A stretch of DNA of 64,000 nt from Doris montereyensis (Eukaryota > Mollusca > Gastropoda > Nudibranchia > Dorididae): NCBI GenBank assembly GCA_037039925.1, contig JAXRKP010000067.1, positions 142,501 to 206,500 of the forward strand. The letters are read 5' to 3'. The notes beneath the pieces are model-generated. The model made no database searches. It was not told the DNA's origin and saw only the letters and a list, made by a program, of their open reading frames with translations. Shown in pieces: positions 24,912 through 44,681 of this stretch (positions are counted from its first letter, which is position 1; each line of letters starts with the position of its first letter). A program made the position numbers and the translations under genes.

Positions 24912-25377
24912 TGTTGAGTGAGTGTTTGAGGGGGTTGAAGCTTGAACTTGAAGTCAGTCCTATTGACAGTCAAGGGAAGTTACAATCGAACAGGCCCTAC
25001 ATCTGCATCACAGAATAATGAGTGAAATTCACACAAAATTGTAGTTCTAAATGGGGATAAAAATAAGATTTGGTTCGAAAGTCTGATCAAGCATCTGTAA
25101 TCTAGTCTGTCTTGTCTCTTCTTAAGTAGCATATTACTATTGCACTGAGTCGAACGAAGTCTCAACACATCACATAGATCCAATGATCAAAGAGCTGTGC
25201 AAAAACCTGGGAGGGAACAACAATAGAAAATAAAATGCTATAGAAGGAACAGCACAGAATATTATGCAGAAAAGGAAATTAATGAGGGTTTTTTAGCTTT
25301 CCTTAGAAGAAATTTTTGGGAAAAAGAAACCAGAAGAAGCCTACTGGTTAACTGGTACCAATCTATAAGAATGAAGG

Positions 25378-26880
25378 AGTTGTCCGGAGTGGTGCAAATG
25401 ACAGAGGTATAAATCATAGTGGTGCAAATGGCAGAGGTATAAATCAAAGTGGTGTAAATGACAGAGGTATAAGGCAGAGTGGTGTAAATGACAGAGGTAT
25501 AAACCAGAGTGGTGTAAATGACAGAGGTATAAACTAGAGTGGTGTAAATGACAGAGGTATAAGGCAGATTGGTGCAAATGACAGAGGTATAAATCATAGT
25601 GGTGCAAATGGTAGAGGTATAAATCAGAGTGGTGTAAATGACAGAGGTATAAGGCAGAGTGGTGTAAATGACAGAGGTATAAACTAGAGTGGTGTAAATG
25701 ACAGAGGTATAAACTAGAGTGGTGCAAATGACAGAGGTATAAACTAGAGTGGTGCAAATGACAGAGGTATAAACCAGAGTGGTGTAAATGACAGAGGTAT
25801 AAGGCAGAGTGGTGTAAATGACAGAGGTATAAACCAGAGTGGTGCAAATGACAGAGGTATAAATCAAAGTGGTGCAAATGACAGAGGTATAAACTAGAGT
25901 GGTGCAAATGACAGAGGTATAAACCAGAGTGGTGTAAATGACAGAGGTATAAACCAGAGTGGTGCAAATGACAGAGGTATAAACCAGAGTGGTGTAAATG
26001 ACAGAGGTATAAACTAGAGTGGTGTAAATGACAGAGGTATAAACTAGAGTGGTGCAAATGACAGAGGTATAAGCCAATGTGGTGTAAATGACAGAGGTAT
26101 AAACTAGAGTGGTGCAAATGACAGAGGTATAAACTAGAGTGGTGCAAATGACAGGTATAAGGCAGAGTAGTGTAAATGACAGAGGTATAAAACAGAGTGG
26201 TGTAAATGACAGAGGTATAAACCAGAGTGGTGTAAATGACAGAGGTATAAACCAGAGTGGTGTAAATGACAGAGGTATAAACCAGAGTGGTGTAAATGAC
26301 AGAGGTATAAACCAGAGTGGTGCAAATGACAGAGGTATAAACCAGAGTGGTGTAAATTACAGAGGTATACACAAGAGTGGTGTAAATGACAGAGGTATAA
26401 GGCAGAGTGGTGTAAATGACAGAGGTATAAACCAGAGTGGTGCAAATGACAGAGGTATAAGGCAGAGTGGTGTAAATGACAGAGGTATACACAAGAGTGG
26501 TGTAAATGACAGAGGTATACACAAGAGTGGTGTAAATGACAGAGGTATAAGGCAGAGTGGTGTAAATTACAGAGGTATACACAAGAGTGGTGTAAATGAC
26601 AGAGGTATAAGGCAGAGTGGTGTAAATGACAGAGGTATAAACTAGAGTGGTGTAAATGACAGAGGTATAAGGCAGAGTGGTGTAAATGACAGAGGTATAA
26701 ACCAGAGTGGTGTAAATGACAGAGGTATAAAGCAGAGTGGTGCAAATGACAGAAGTATAAACCAGAGTGGTGCAAATGACAGAGGTATAAACCAGAGTGG
26801 TGCAAATGACAGAGGTATAAAGCAGAGTGGTGCAATGGCAGAGGTATAAACCAGAGTGGTGCCAATGATGATGACATTCT
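25378..26880. repeat. 30-bp tandem array, about 50 units
   Basis: Units of GGTGTAAATGACAGAGGTAT plus AAACCAGAGT, with variants at three or four positions (GTGTAAAT/GTGCAAAT; AAACCAG, AAACTAG, AAGGCAG, ACACAAG). As 30 is a multiple of 3, all frames without a stop stay open for hundreds of codons (for example SGVNDRGIN on plus, HSGLYLCHLH on minus). There is no start context, splice site or domain to suggest a gene. Confidence 0.92.
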
Positions 26881-26921
26881 GGTTTAGATGTTAGGTGGCG
26901 TTGATGATGGCATTCTGGTTA

Positions 26922-27165
26922 AGATGTCAGGTGACGTTGATGATGGCATTCTGGTTAAGCTGTCAAACTTGGGATCATGATGTCCTGGGTTCAACCCTAT
27001 CTTCTTTGTAAAAGACACGTGACACGCATTTTATAATACACTTACCCCACTCGACCCATATGCAAATGGGTACCAGCACCAACATTGGAGTAAAATCCTG
27101 AGCGAGACTAGCGTCCTTCCCATGAGGTGATTATTGTCACCTGTTCCGCTTCCCGCTATAGAAGA
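26922..27165 (+). repeat. SINE family A, 3' truncated
   Basis: Box B-like GGGTTCAACCC, GGGTACCAGCACCAACATTG, ACTAGCGTCCTTCCC and GTCACCTGTTCCGCTTC. Stops before the CCTTGAAGGAAC end. Lies next to the 30-bp array. Confidence 0.7.
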
Positions 27166-27461
27166 AATAATAACACGTGTATGCACAAAAACCTACGGGT
27201 AGAAACCAATATCATCAAAAATACGTGAATAAAGACTATGGTGGCTTGGACACGTGGAGAGAAGGGATGAAAAGTACCTGGGTACAAGAGCACTGCCGAT
27301 GGAAATGCCATGCTAAAAGAAAAAGAGGAAAACCAATAGCACTTGCTATGGCAACCCTGCAACCAGTGGGACAATCTGAGAAGAAGAAGAAGAAGAAGAA
27401 ACATTTACAACACTGCTCTAAACATGTCAAAGAGGTGGCTGTGTCTTGAATGCACATTCTT

Positions 27462-27512
27462 ACAAGAAATTGAGAAAGCACAAAAGAATGCAGCCCGCGT
27501 AGTTCTAATGTG
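27462..27512 (+). mobile_element. short jockey-like LINE fragment
   Basis: Encodes EIEKAQKNAARVV, the same segment as at 2920-2965, in an isolated piece of about 50 bp. Confidence 0.45.
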
Positions 27513-28199
27513 ATGATTCTGTGAACTGTTGTGTTTGAAATATCCGTTATTACGTTAACTTCATGAGCCGTTGAAGTGGACTCCCGAGCCACATTGTTTT
27601 CGGTTACGGCTTCGGGAGTGTCATCTTGAACATCACTTTTTTCCGAAGCTGAATTTATTTATCCAAAAACAACCTGTACTGAGTAAACATGCAGAGTCAC
27701 CAAATACATGTACCTCTTTCAAATCATTGTGGATTTTCTTTGCCACGTTTATTACAACGAGATAAACTCTAATAAAAAATTTGTTGAACCTGCCAGGCAC
27801 AAACCCATGACCTTTTGCTTAACTTGGTTAAGAGACCAACACAATAGACATTGTACTCATAGGTTCTACATTTGTATTCGTCTACAGTTTGAACAGTCTA
27901 GTCATTAACTATTTTTCGTATGGAGACGTTTTTAGTTAAACTTTGTCTTTAATCTATTTCTAATTCTTCTTTGTTGTGTTGTTTAGTTGTGTTTGTATCT
28001 ATTTTCTAATGTAGCAAGTCTCGTTTTAGAGTTTTGCAATAAGCAAAGATCATTGTAATTCTTTACTTAATTTCTACTTATTCCACTTTTTACTGTGCCT
28101 GCTGTAAAAGGAGAAGAAAAAACTGAAGTGCTGCTCTATAATCCATTTTTCTTTTCTTGCAGCAATAAATGTACTGCATACAGTTTATTTGCAATAAAG

Positions 28200-28680
28200 A
28201 TAGAAAAGATGACCACAGAGAGCAGTAAGATGCAATAAAGAAAAGAGAAATGAAATGGAGAAAAGAGAAGAGAAACAAGGGAAAAGAGGAGAAAAGAGAA
28301 ATGAAATGGAGAAAAGAGAGGAGAAACGAGGGAAAAGAGAAATGAAATGAAGAAAAGACAAGAAAAACAAGGGGAAAGAGGAGAAAAGAAAAGAAAAACA
28401 AGGGAAAAGAGGAGAAAAGGGAAATGAAATAGAGAAAAGAGAAGAGAAACGAGGGAAAAGAGGAGAAAAGAAAATGAAATGGAGGAAAGAGAAAAAACAA
28501 GAGAAAAGACGAGAAAAGAAAAAGGTGTGGTAGGAAAGAGAAGTGAAATGGAAAAAAGAGAAAATAAAAGAAACAAGTTAAGAGAGAGAACAGAAAAGAA
28601 TAGAGAAAAGAGAAAGGATTGATTGAAAAGACCAAGGAAAAGAAGAGAGAATAAAGGAAACAAAGTAAAATTTATTTTAA
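28200..28680. repeat. polypurine GAAAAGAGAA-type minisatellite
   Basis: About 480 bp that is nearly all purine on the plus strand apart from a few T and C, with repeating AGAAATGAAATGGAGAAAAG and GAAACGAGGGAAAAGAGGAG blocks. Resembles an expanded polypurine segment of the 140-bp repeat. Confidence 0.85.
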
Positions 28681-29424
28681 AATGTAAACTTAAGACATGA
28701 AAGGTATGAAAAAAATACTTGGTAACACTAAAAATGACAACAATAATAATAAAAAATAATGACAACAATAAAAACAAAAGTAGTGATAATAAAAATAATG
28801 ATAATAATAATAATGACAACAATAATAATGACAATAACTATATTTTAGGATCTCGATGTCTTTTCCTTTGAGTTTGGATATTTTATTTCCAACAGCAGGT
28901 TTCTGATAAAATGAACATCTTTTACATCTTTGCATCCATCTTAAACTTCATACATAACAATAATAACAAACATATTATTAAAGTTACACAATTTGCCATC
29001 AGTGACATCCAAAACGAGTTGGTGAATTTCTTATTTTTGTGCAAGCAGGGCTGAATACTTGAGTTTGACCTGTTCTTTGAATCAAAATGTTCAATTTGAA
29101 TCGACAAAACCTAGTACTTACAAGCATTATGATTCAAAACTGTAGGAGCTTAATATTGATAATAATAGTAATAACTTCCATTTATATAGTGCATATTGTT
29201 GAACATTAATAGCAGATAAAGTACAGAATAAACAATGCACAAGGACGTTGTGGGTTTGGTTTTTTCAACAGATTAACAATTTATATATATATATCACATT
29301 ATATGTGTAAATCCTGACATTCGCCACTAACGCAAAGTTCAAATGGCAAGCAATGGCTTTACTCTGAGATTATGTTTTCCCCAATGTTTGGGTCAAATAT
29401 CAAAACTTTCCCTGAGTTTTTGGG

Positions 29425-30470
29425 GTAAAATTCAATCACCTTAGGATGAATGAAGAGGAAATAGCAAGACAGGAGATAAGTGAAAAGCTGAGAGTAGTGA
29501 GAGGAAATAGCAAGACAGGAGATAAGTGAAAAGCTGAGAGTAGTGAGAGGAAATAGCAAGACAGGAGATAAGTGAAAAGGTGCGAGTAGTGAGAGGAAAT
29601 AGCAAGACAAGAAATAAGTGAAAAGGTGCGAGGAAATAGAAAGACAAGAGATAAGTGAAATGGTGAGAGGAAATAGCAAGACAAGAGATAGGTGAAAAGG
29701 TGAGAGGAAATAGCAAGACAGGAGATAGGTGAAAAGGTGAGAGGAAATAGCAAGACAAGAGATAAGTGAAAACGTAAGAGGAAATAGCAAGACAAGAGAT
29801 AAGTGAAAACGTAAGAGCAAATAGCAAGACAAAAGATAAGTGAAAAGGTAACACGAAATAGCGAGACAAGAGATAAGTGAAAACGTAAGAGGAAATAGCG
29901 AGACAAGAGATAAGTGAAATGGTAAGAGGAAATAGCGAGACAAGAGATGTCAAAAAGGTGAGAGGAAACAGCAAGATGAGAGATAAGTGAAAAGGAAAGA
30001 GGAAATAGCAAGACAGGAAATAAGTTAAAAGGTGAGAGGAAGTAGCGAGATGAGAGATAAGTGAAAAGGAAAGAGGAAATAGCAAGACAGGAAATAAGTT
30101 AAAAGGTGAGAGGAAGTAGCAAGATGAGAGATAAGTGAAAAGGTAAGAGGAAATAGCAAGACAAGAGATAAATTAAAAGCCGAGAGTAGTGAGAGGAAAT
30201 AACAAGACAGGAGATAAGTGAAAGATAATTGAAAAGGTGAGAGGAAATAGCAAGATGAGAGATAAGTGAAAAGGTAAGAGGAAATAGCAAGACAAGAGAT
30301 AAGTGAAAACGTAAGAGGAAATAGCAAAACAAGAGATAAATGAAAAGGTAAGAGGAAATAGCAAGACAAGAGATAAGTGAAAACGTAAGAGGAAATAGCA
30401 AGACAAGAGATAAGTGAAAAGGTAAGAGGAAAGAAGAACATAATAGCAGCCCTTGCCAACATGACTTGAA
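29425..30470 (+). repeat. 35-bp minisatellite expanded inside a 140-bp short repeat
   Basis: Opens as a short-repeat copy (CACCTTAGGATGAATGAAGA) and closes with its end (GGAAAGAAGAAC, AGCAGCCCTTGCCAACA). In between, the GGAAATAGCAAGACAAGAGA and TAAGTGAAAAGGTAAGA segment is repeated about 28 times (29448-30430), with variant units carrying an extra GAGAGTAGT. On the minus strand this gives long artificial frames rich in LLSCYF, not genes. Confidence 0.85.
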
Positions 30471-30906
30471 TACTCACTACTATTACATTATTACACGACA
30501 ACGCAGTTTATTCTAGACTCGTCCACATACATCTCTTGGATAACAACAGTAATCTCATATCAATAGTGTAAATGTAATGAAAACAAAGCTTCCTTCCAGC
30601 GTAATAGTAATAGAAATAATGCAGTAATAAATGTAAAGTTTTTGTGCATGAAAGTTTCTTTCAAAGTTGTGTATAAATTCTGATAAAATCGTCATGCATT
30701 GACAGGAAGTAAAATCCTTAAATGATAGAAAGTTATCAAATGTAAAGTTTCTATATAAGAAAGTTTTCTCTAAGTTGTAGAAAATTTCTGACAAAATCAA
30801 ACACACGTATGTATAATGTAAACAAAAAAGTTTGCTTGCAAATATTGACACAGAAAATTGAGGAAGTAAACCAAAACAACGTACAACAACATTTAATGAT
30901 AAAAAA

Positions 30907-30971
<65 letters not shown>

Positions 30972-30993
30972 TATTATAATAACAATAATAATT

Positions 30994-31024
<31 letters not shown>

Positions 31025-31047
31025 CAACAATAATAATAATCATAATC

Positions 31048-31114
<67 letters not shown>

Positions 31115-31158
31115 TAATAATGATAATAATAATAATAATAATAATAATTATAATAATG

Positions 31159-31197
<39 letters not shown>

Positions 31198-31200
31198 TTT
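30907..31200. repeat. (AAT)n microsatellite
   Basis: About 290 bp of AAT with TTATTATAATAACAAT interruptions. An (AAT/GAC)n-like stretch also occurs at 28735-28840. Confidence 0.95.
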
Positions 31201-32489
31201 TAAAAAAGATAGACCTGCCAGTAGTCTTATTTTAAAGTAGAAACAGGGTATTCAACAAAAAGTCAATTTCAAACTTCCTACCAACAACAATCACTATACA
31301 TAAATGCTCATACAGCCCTAGAATCAATGGTGTAAATGTACATACAAACATGACAAAGTTTAAAACAAAACTGTACTCATTCACTGGTGAAGAAAACTTT
31401 TCATAACAGGAAAATTGAAATTAACAAATAAAATTAGTGCATTTGTGATTACAAAAACGGCAAATAAATTTCAATCATTCAAACATGAAAATCTTGCTTC
31501 TCTGTATAATTCTATGAAATAGATACCAGCAAGGAAGGGGAAGCTCTTACATGATGAAAACACAAATGTATAACAACATCATTCAAAGTAAGAAATGGAC
31601 TCAAAGTACGACTCAAACACAAAATAAATTTCAAACCAATAAGCAAAATTAGACACGCGTCAATTTCATACATTTTAAACATTTCTACCAAATCATAGTT
31701 TATACCCCACTTCACCTGTTTTCAAAATTCCCTCACTGACATCAGCTAATATCTCATTCATGCCAAACAGCTACAAATCTCACTTCATAGATAACAGTAA
31801 GCCGTTTATAAATTCCAACGTAAAATATCTCAAAATGAGGCTAAAGCCTAATGTCTCACTTTGTAAAACTCTTCAAATGCAGAATTATGAATCCAGCCAT
31901 CAGCATCTTCATGTACATGGTAAATGCAATTTACAGAGAATGTTAAAAAACAAGGAAATGGAAAACTTCTTCCAAGCATGGTTACATCAGTTACTAGTAC
32001 TACTAGTATCAGTACCAGAATGTTTGGTGCAGACTAGAGTCACCACAGCCTTTCATTACTTTTAATAATTAGAGCTCAATCTGGGAGGGCTCATCTTTTT
32101 TCACTCATGAAATTTCAAGTAGAAAGCGAAACAAAGGTAAGTTGAGAAGATAAGCGCAGTGCCCACATTTTTCGCGGTCATCAGGAGGGAAGAATTATTT
32201 TTAGCTTTCACCTATCCCAGTCAACTATACATGCCGTATGCTAAGACTAAAACGACACCATACTGATTGTCTAGGCTAGACCTATGTCCAATTAAAAAAA
32301 CAATCCAAAAATAAATCATTATAATGCGCTTAAAGTGTATTTGGTATTTTTCTGAAGTCATTCTTAACGCTAATCCCAAATTTGTAATCAGAATTAGGAT
32401 CGGATGAGAGAAAAAATGTCTTTAAAAACTCTCCTGACTGAGCCAATTGTCGGATACAAAACAAAGTGCTGCACTTAAATTTCTTCTTT
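31201..32489. other. intergenic, nothing recognised
   Basis: AT-rich intergenic sequence between the AAT tract and the hAT-like MITE. Short frames only. Confidence 0.5.
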
Positions 32490-32497
32490 GGTCTTTC

Positions 32498-32876
32498 TAG
32501 AGCTGTATCGAGTATGCTATTGTAGAGGATTGCAAGCCTCAAGACTTCCGGTATTTGCGTATTGCAAACTGATTTACATCCTGCGAGCGGTGACGTCACA
32601 GCAAGCAGGTCACGTGAGTGTTGTAAGAAGCAAATACCTATCAAGCTCCAACAGTCTCACTCGAATGGGAAGCGGAAGCAAAACCCACACACAGTCAAAA
32701 CAAGAGAGGTGACCTCAAAGGCTCGATCAAAACAACACTACCGGTACCGGTATTGCTATACAAGACTCTGCAAGCATGCAAGATGCATGACAGGCTTGAG
32801 TGTTGTATCAAGGTCTTGAGGTTTGTATCAGAGTCTTGCAAGCCTCAAGTAGTATTGCGATTACGATACAGCTCTA
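32498..32876. mobile_element. hAT-like MITE with 8-bp target duplication
   Basis: Termini TAGAGCTGTATCG and CGATACAGCTCTA are exact inverted repeats. They are followed inwards by a looser inverted stretch containing GCAAGCCTCAAG. Flanks GGTCTTTC (32490-32497) and GATCTTTC (32877-32884) are an 8-bp duplication differing at one base, as hAT elements make. Length 379 bp, no coding frame. Confidence 0.8.
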
Positions 32877-33086
32877 GATCTTTCATGATGGGAGGTGTTG
32901 ATGGCATTGGCATCAGATGAAAGTGAGACACAGCTACTTTGAACATGTTCATGATTTGTATGATAAATTTTAGTTCAGTGAGCAAAATCCCCAGCGGTGA
33001 TTGGAACATAAACGGGCCCCACTCCGATAGAGCCCTTAGAATACCATGTTAATGAGTGTAAAATGTCACCGAAAGAAACAAGCGTT

Positions 33087-38825
<5,739 letters not shown>

Positions 38826-39422
38826 GTTGTTTATGGCAAGTCTGCGTTCATGAAATGAAACTTATAGCGATAGACAAAACCTCTCAGTTCATCACTCTCG
38901 ACCTTCAAAAGTGTATCAACAATAGTCTCAGTAATTAATAGCAATCACGCTTGACCGATAGCAGAAAACAAAACATTACTTGACATGTCGTGCTTTGAGA
39001 GTAGCGTCCCTTGAAAATCAATCGCTCGTCTGGATAGCAGACTCCATTCACGAGGGCTAAGATTTTGATACAATAATACTGATAGTAATGATAGGCCTAG
39101 ATAAAGAGAAATGTAATACTAAAATACGGATATAGCTAGTTATAAATCCTATGAGCAATGTTCCTCTAAACTGCGCTTACACTAACGTTCTTTCTCATAC
39201 ACACAGTGCATACAATTTGGATTTTTTGTCAAACTGCATAAATAATACCTGGAATTTGGAATGACAAAAAATGTGCACAGCACACAAACCAGAAAAAAAT
39301 TAGAGGGAACATTGCCTATTAGAAAAAAATAAGTAAAGATCACTAAATTTAGACATTGTGCCTACGATGTTTAACGGTTTTAAAGATACATAACCAGAGC
39401 TATTAAAAACAAACGATTAATC

Positions 39423-40098
39423 TTAATCTAGATTTCTAAATCTTTCTTTTATTTTCTTCTTCTTATCCTTCTCATCCTCCTCCTCCTCCTCCTTATGATA
39501 ATAAAATACATGTAATAATAATCTCACTCCACTCAATTCCATTCCATCCTGTTGCAGCAATGTAATAGTGGTGTTATCTGAGTGTGTGTTAAAAATAATT
39601 TTAAAATAGGCATGAAGATGGGTTTTTCGATGCTCTAATGGAATGATATTACACTGTCCAGTTGTTTTGGGGTGGGGTTTTTCAGGGAGTGAGTTCCATA
39701 ATCTGACTGTGCTAGGGAAGAACAAGTGAATGTGTGTGTTGACTCTGTATATAGGAAGTTGGTACATATTTTCTTTTCTTAGGTTAATGCGTTGGTGGTC
39801 AAGTGGAATGGTGGTTCGACCATGTTGACATTTAAAGAGAAAGAACACCTTTGCCTGGCTCTCCTCTCCTGCAATGGGGTCCACTCATTTGATTGGAGTA
39901 TTTTTTTGTCAAGCTCTCCTTTCTGTTATAATTATTTGTTGCACACAAATCTGCATGCTCTTCTTTGAATTTGCCTTTTAGCATACCTGTACTACTTGTC
40001 AATAAAATCATGGTGGTTCCATGACAGTTTGTAATCTATGGCTAAGCCAAGGTAATCTGCTTTTTGAAGTAGACTAGTTTCTCATCATGTATGGCATT
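39423..40098 (-). mobile_element. jockey-like LINE RT C terminus (3' part)
   Basis: Minus-strand frames read NAIHDEKL, ADYLGLAIDYKLSWNHHDF, then DPIAGEESQAKVFFLFKC and RTTIPLDHQRINLRKENMY followed by FFPSTVRLWNSLPEK. This is the C-terminal end of a jockey-like polyprotein. It is interrupted at 40099 by another LINE and resumes at 40616. The tail after WNSLPEK becomes low complexity (EEEEE, KKKK). Confidence 0.75.
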
Positions 40099-40607
40099 AC
40101 TTACCTAGGCCCATAGTTTTGGGATGCGCATAGGCCATCGACCACATCCCGCCATTGCACTCTCTTCTGGGCTGCCTGCTGAATTCCTGTCCAGTTGGTT
40201 CCTGCATCCTTATATATCTGTTCTTCAGTGTCTCTTCTCCAGGTGCTGCGAGGTCGGCCTCTCTTTTTTTCCCCCTGCAGGTTCCAGGTCAGGGACTGGC
40301 GTGTGGTGCTGGATGCTGGTTTCCTGAGGGTTTGTCCAATCCAATCCCACTTTCTTCGCAGGATCTGTATGGCCACTGGTTCCTGTCCTGCTCACTGCCA
40401 AAGGACTTCATTCCTTATCTTTTCGGTGGATTTTCCATTGAGTTGTCCCGATCATTCTCCATGTCTCACAGCCATAGAGTAGGACCGATTTCATATTTGA
40501 ATTAAAGATATGTATCTTTATTTTCATATGTATCTCTCTTGAGGCCCAGATGTTTTTGAGCAAGATAAATGCTGCTCGGGTCTTGCCCATCCTGGCTGTG
40601 ACATCCG
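40099..40607 (-). mobile_element. 5'-truncated LINE nested in a jockey-like LINE
   Basis: A 509-bp insert flanked by identical ATGGCATT direct repeats (40091-40098 and 40608-40615). It encodes, with frame breaks, SDVTARMGKTRAAFILLKNI, SNMKSVLLYGCETWR, then ILRRKWDWIGQTLRKP, KKRGRPRSTWRRDTEEQ and WRDVVDGLCASQNYGPR. This is the C-terminal region of an I/RTE-like LINE reverse transcriptase. The element ends two bases after its stop codon (TAA at 40101-40103, then GT). Confidence 0.85.
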
Positions 40608-40615
40608 ATGGCATT

Positions 40616-40780
40616 GCCATAGTCATGGTTAATGGGCTTCCGCTATTAGTGATTCAGATGACTTGACACATTTTGGGGTGAAATTTCATCATCCGCTACT
40701 TCTCCCATGCCTGCAGTTTGTTCAGATCTTCTTGGAGTTGGGAGGGTTTCTGTGGTTTATTTAATTGAAATTTACCCCGT
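40616..40780 (-). mobile_element. jockey-like LINE RT (5' part of the interrupted copy)
   Basis: Minus strand reads LQEDLNKLQAWEK, MMKFHPKMCQVI and PINHDYGNA just before the junction. Joined across the insertion this gives PINHDYGNAIHDEKL, the expected jockey sequence following FHP.KC.V. Confidence 0.75.
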
Positions 40781-41225
40781 CCATCATACGCGATTATCTA
40801 AAGGTGAATCAAGAGGAAATAATGAAATGGAAGAAAAGTGAGACGTGAAAGAAAGAAAGGAAAGAAGTAGAACCAACCAGTAGCTCCTGCAACCAGCCCA
40901 AAGATTAGAAACAGCCTTATCCACCACGTGCAGAAGTTTCAGTTTAAAAAATAATAATAAGAGAAAACTAAAAGATAAATATGGTACATGTAAGACTTTA
41001 GCTATTGTTATCAGTAACATCAGCCGCAACTGGTTCTGTGAAAACTCCTAAAGTTAACATAAAAGTTGTTTTGTCTTTTTCATTGAAATGTACCCCATCC
41101 ACAATTTAGTGATCTCAGGATGAATTAAGAGGAAACAGCAAGATGAAAGATGGTGAAGAAACAGTTGAAAGAAAAGGAAAGAAATAGGACCTACCAGCAG
41201 CAACCTCCAAACGCCTACAATTAAT
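40760..41225 (+). repeat. two copies of the 140-bp short repeat
   Basis: Copies at 40763-40905 and 41078-41220, each with the GATTATCTAAAGGTGAATC or GATCTCAGGATGAATTAAG block, a polypurine block and AGCAGC...CCAAC end. Between them is 170 bp that I do not recognise. Confidence 0.7.
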
Positions 41226-41409
41226 ACGAGGAAGGAATAAAGATTAGAATAAAAATAAAAGTCAAAATTGTATGTTTCACAAATCAACTGATAAATCCAC
41301 ACACACACAAAATTTAGTGCCGTCCATGCAGGCACCAAAAGGCATCGCATCTGGCATTCCAATTTCTTTAGCAAAATGATATATACTATCAATAATCACC
41401 AAGCTTACA

Positions 41410-41605
41410 CTCTTATTGTCATATTTCGCCTTTAATTTCACTTCATTGTGGCTCCTTCATATTATTCACAGCTATTTTGATAGTTCACATTGCCACATCT
41501 CTTTGTTGTTTACGTTATTTTTCTTTTTTTAATTGCTATACCCGAAATGTCACGTGTTTGTTCTGTCTTTATTAGTGGAGTTGTCATTTATTGTCATATT
41601 TCGCC
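41410..41605. repeat. dispersed repeat with ACCCGAAAYGTCAC core, second copy
   Basis: TGTCATATTTCGCC occurs at both ends (41418 and 41592), with CACTTCATTGTGGCTCCTTC and ACCCGAAATGTCAC between, so two partial copies lie nose to tail. Confidence 0.5.
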
Positions 41606-41930
41606 AAGCTTACACTCAATGCAACAGGAGTCGACCATGTTGTCCACGTAAGCAAATTGAAATATGGTAAATTAATTTTCTTGCCCAAGGTAAAAAATAT
41701 AACATGCCTGAAGTGGGGCTTTAACTCAGTAAATATGGCCTCTGAATCACAATACAACAACTTGCTTCTAACCACTCGGCCCCCTGATAAATATACAGAA
41801 CCAAAAATCATGTTTAAAAAGAAAAGAGAGAACACTTGAACTTGTAGACTTTTGAGACCAAGATGGTGTTTATTACAAACTCTCAAGCTGTACATGAGTA
41901 AAGTGAAACATTCAAAGATAATGTATATAT

Positions 41931-43984
<2,054 letters not shown>

Positions 43985-43986
43985 AA

Positions 43987-44076
<90 letters not shown>

Positions 44077-44077
44077 C
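43985..44077. repeat. (AAT)n microsatellite
   Basis: About 30 AAT units. Confidence 0.95.
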
Positions 44078-44378
44078 AAACCAGAATTCAAATCAAGAAT
44101 CTTTGAGTATTTGAGTTTTGTCCACACGTTTAAATTTTTACTTGAATTGGTGGCAAATGCGCTAACAAAAATAAATTCATATTAAAATGTAAATACATAA
44201 TGTATATCAATATCACACACTGTATGTATCCCATTTACCCTAGCGATCTCATAGAAGAGTGCCTCTATGTAGGAGACGTGAAGTATTTTGAAAACATAGT
44301 ATACAACAAGCATGCCCGAAGACTGCCAATTATGTCAATAATTATAATAAAGATGGGTCTCTCAAACTTGAACTTTGA

Positions 44379-44681
44379 CTGCGGTAAACTCAGAAACCAC
44401 CGTACCGGGTACAGGTATGTTTATCAAGTATGTTTATTGATATTGAATCAAGTTAGTACTCGATACTCATTACCCAAGTTGCCTATTGTAATGACTGGGA
44501 ATAGATGATTTAGTAACAATAGAAACGTTTCTCAATCACAGGCAAACAATTTTTTGTTCAATAAATTCAAAAGCAAGGTTGATCCAAAAGTCAATTTGAC
44601 AAGAACTTAAAGCAGGCTATTTGAAACCTACGTGTGGAATATAGCGGTCTTGAATGGCAGTGGTTCCTGAGTTTACCACGC
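44379..44681. mobile_element. MITE family 4, full copy
   Basis: Left end GCGGTAAACTCAGAAACCAC; right end, read inwards, GCGTGGTAAACTCAGGAACC then ACTGC. Internal AGAACTTAAAGCAGGCTATT and TAATGACTGGGAAT recur at 365-565 and, inverted, at 35907-36140. About 300 bp. Confidence 0.7.

Noticed and set aside
25262..26877. Long frames of 168-413 codons on both strands (SGVNDRGIN-like and HSGLYLCHLH-like repeats)
   Set aside because: Produced by a 30-bp tandem array that keeps any stop-free frame open; both strands do so equally, and there is no start, splice or domain evidence.
25378..26880. CRISPR-like array
   Set aside because: Units are directly adjacent 30-mers without unique spacers, in a eukaryotic context.
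28185..28834. Minus frames of 181-232 codons rich in F, S and L
   Set aside because: Polypurine minisatellite on the opposite strand.
29359..30501. Minus-strand frames of 100-214 codons resembling multi-pass membrane proteins
   Set aside because: Hydrophobic look comes from the repeated 35-bp unit; three frames look alike and begin and end inside the array.
39423..39884. 153-codon minus frame as a host gene
   Set aside because: The FFPSTVRLWNSLP region shows it to be the C terminus of a jockey-like LINE.
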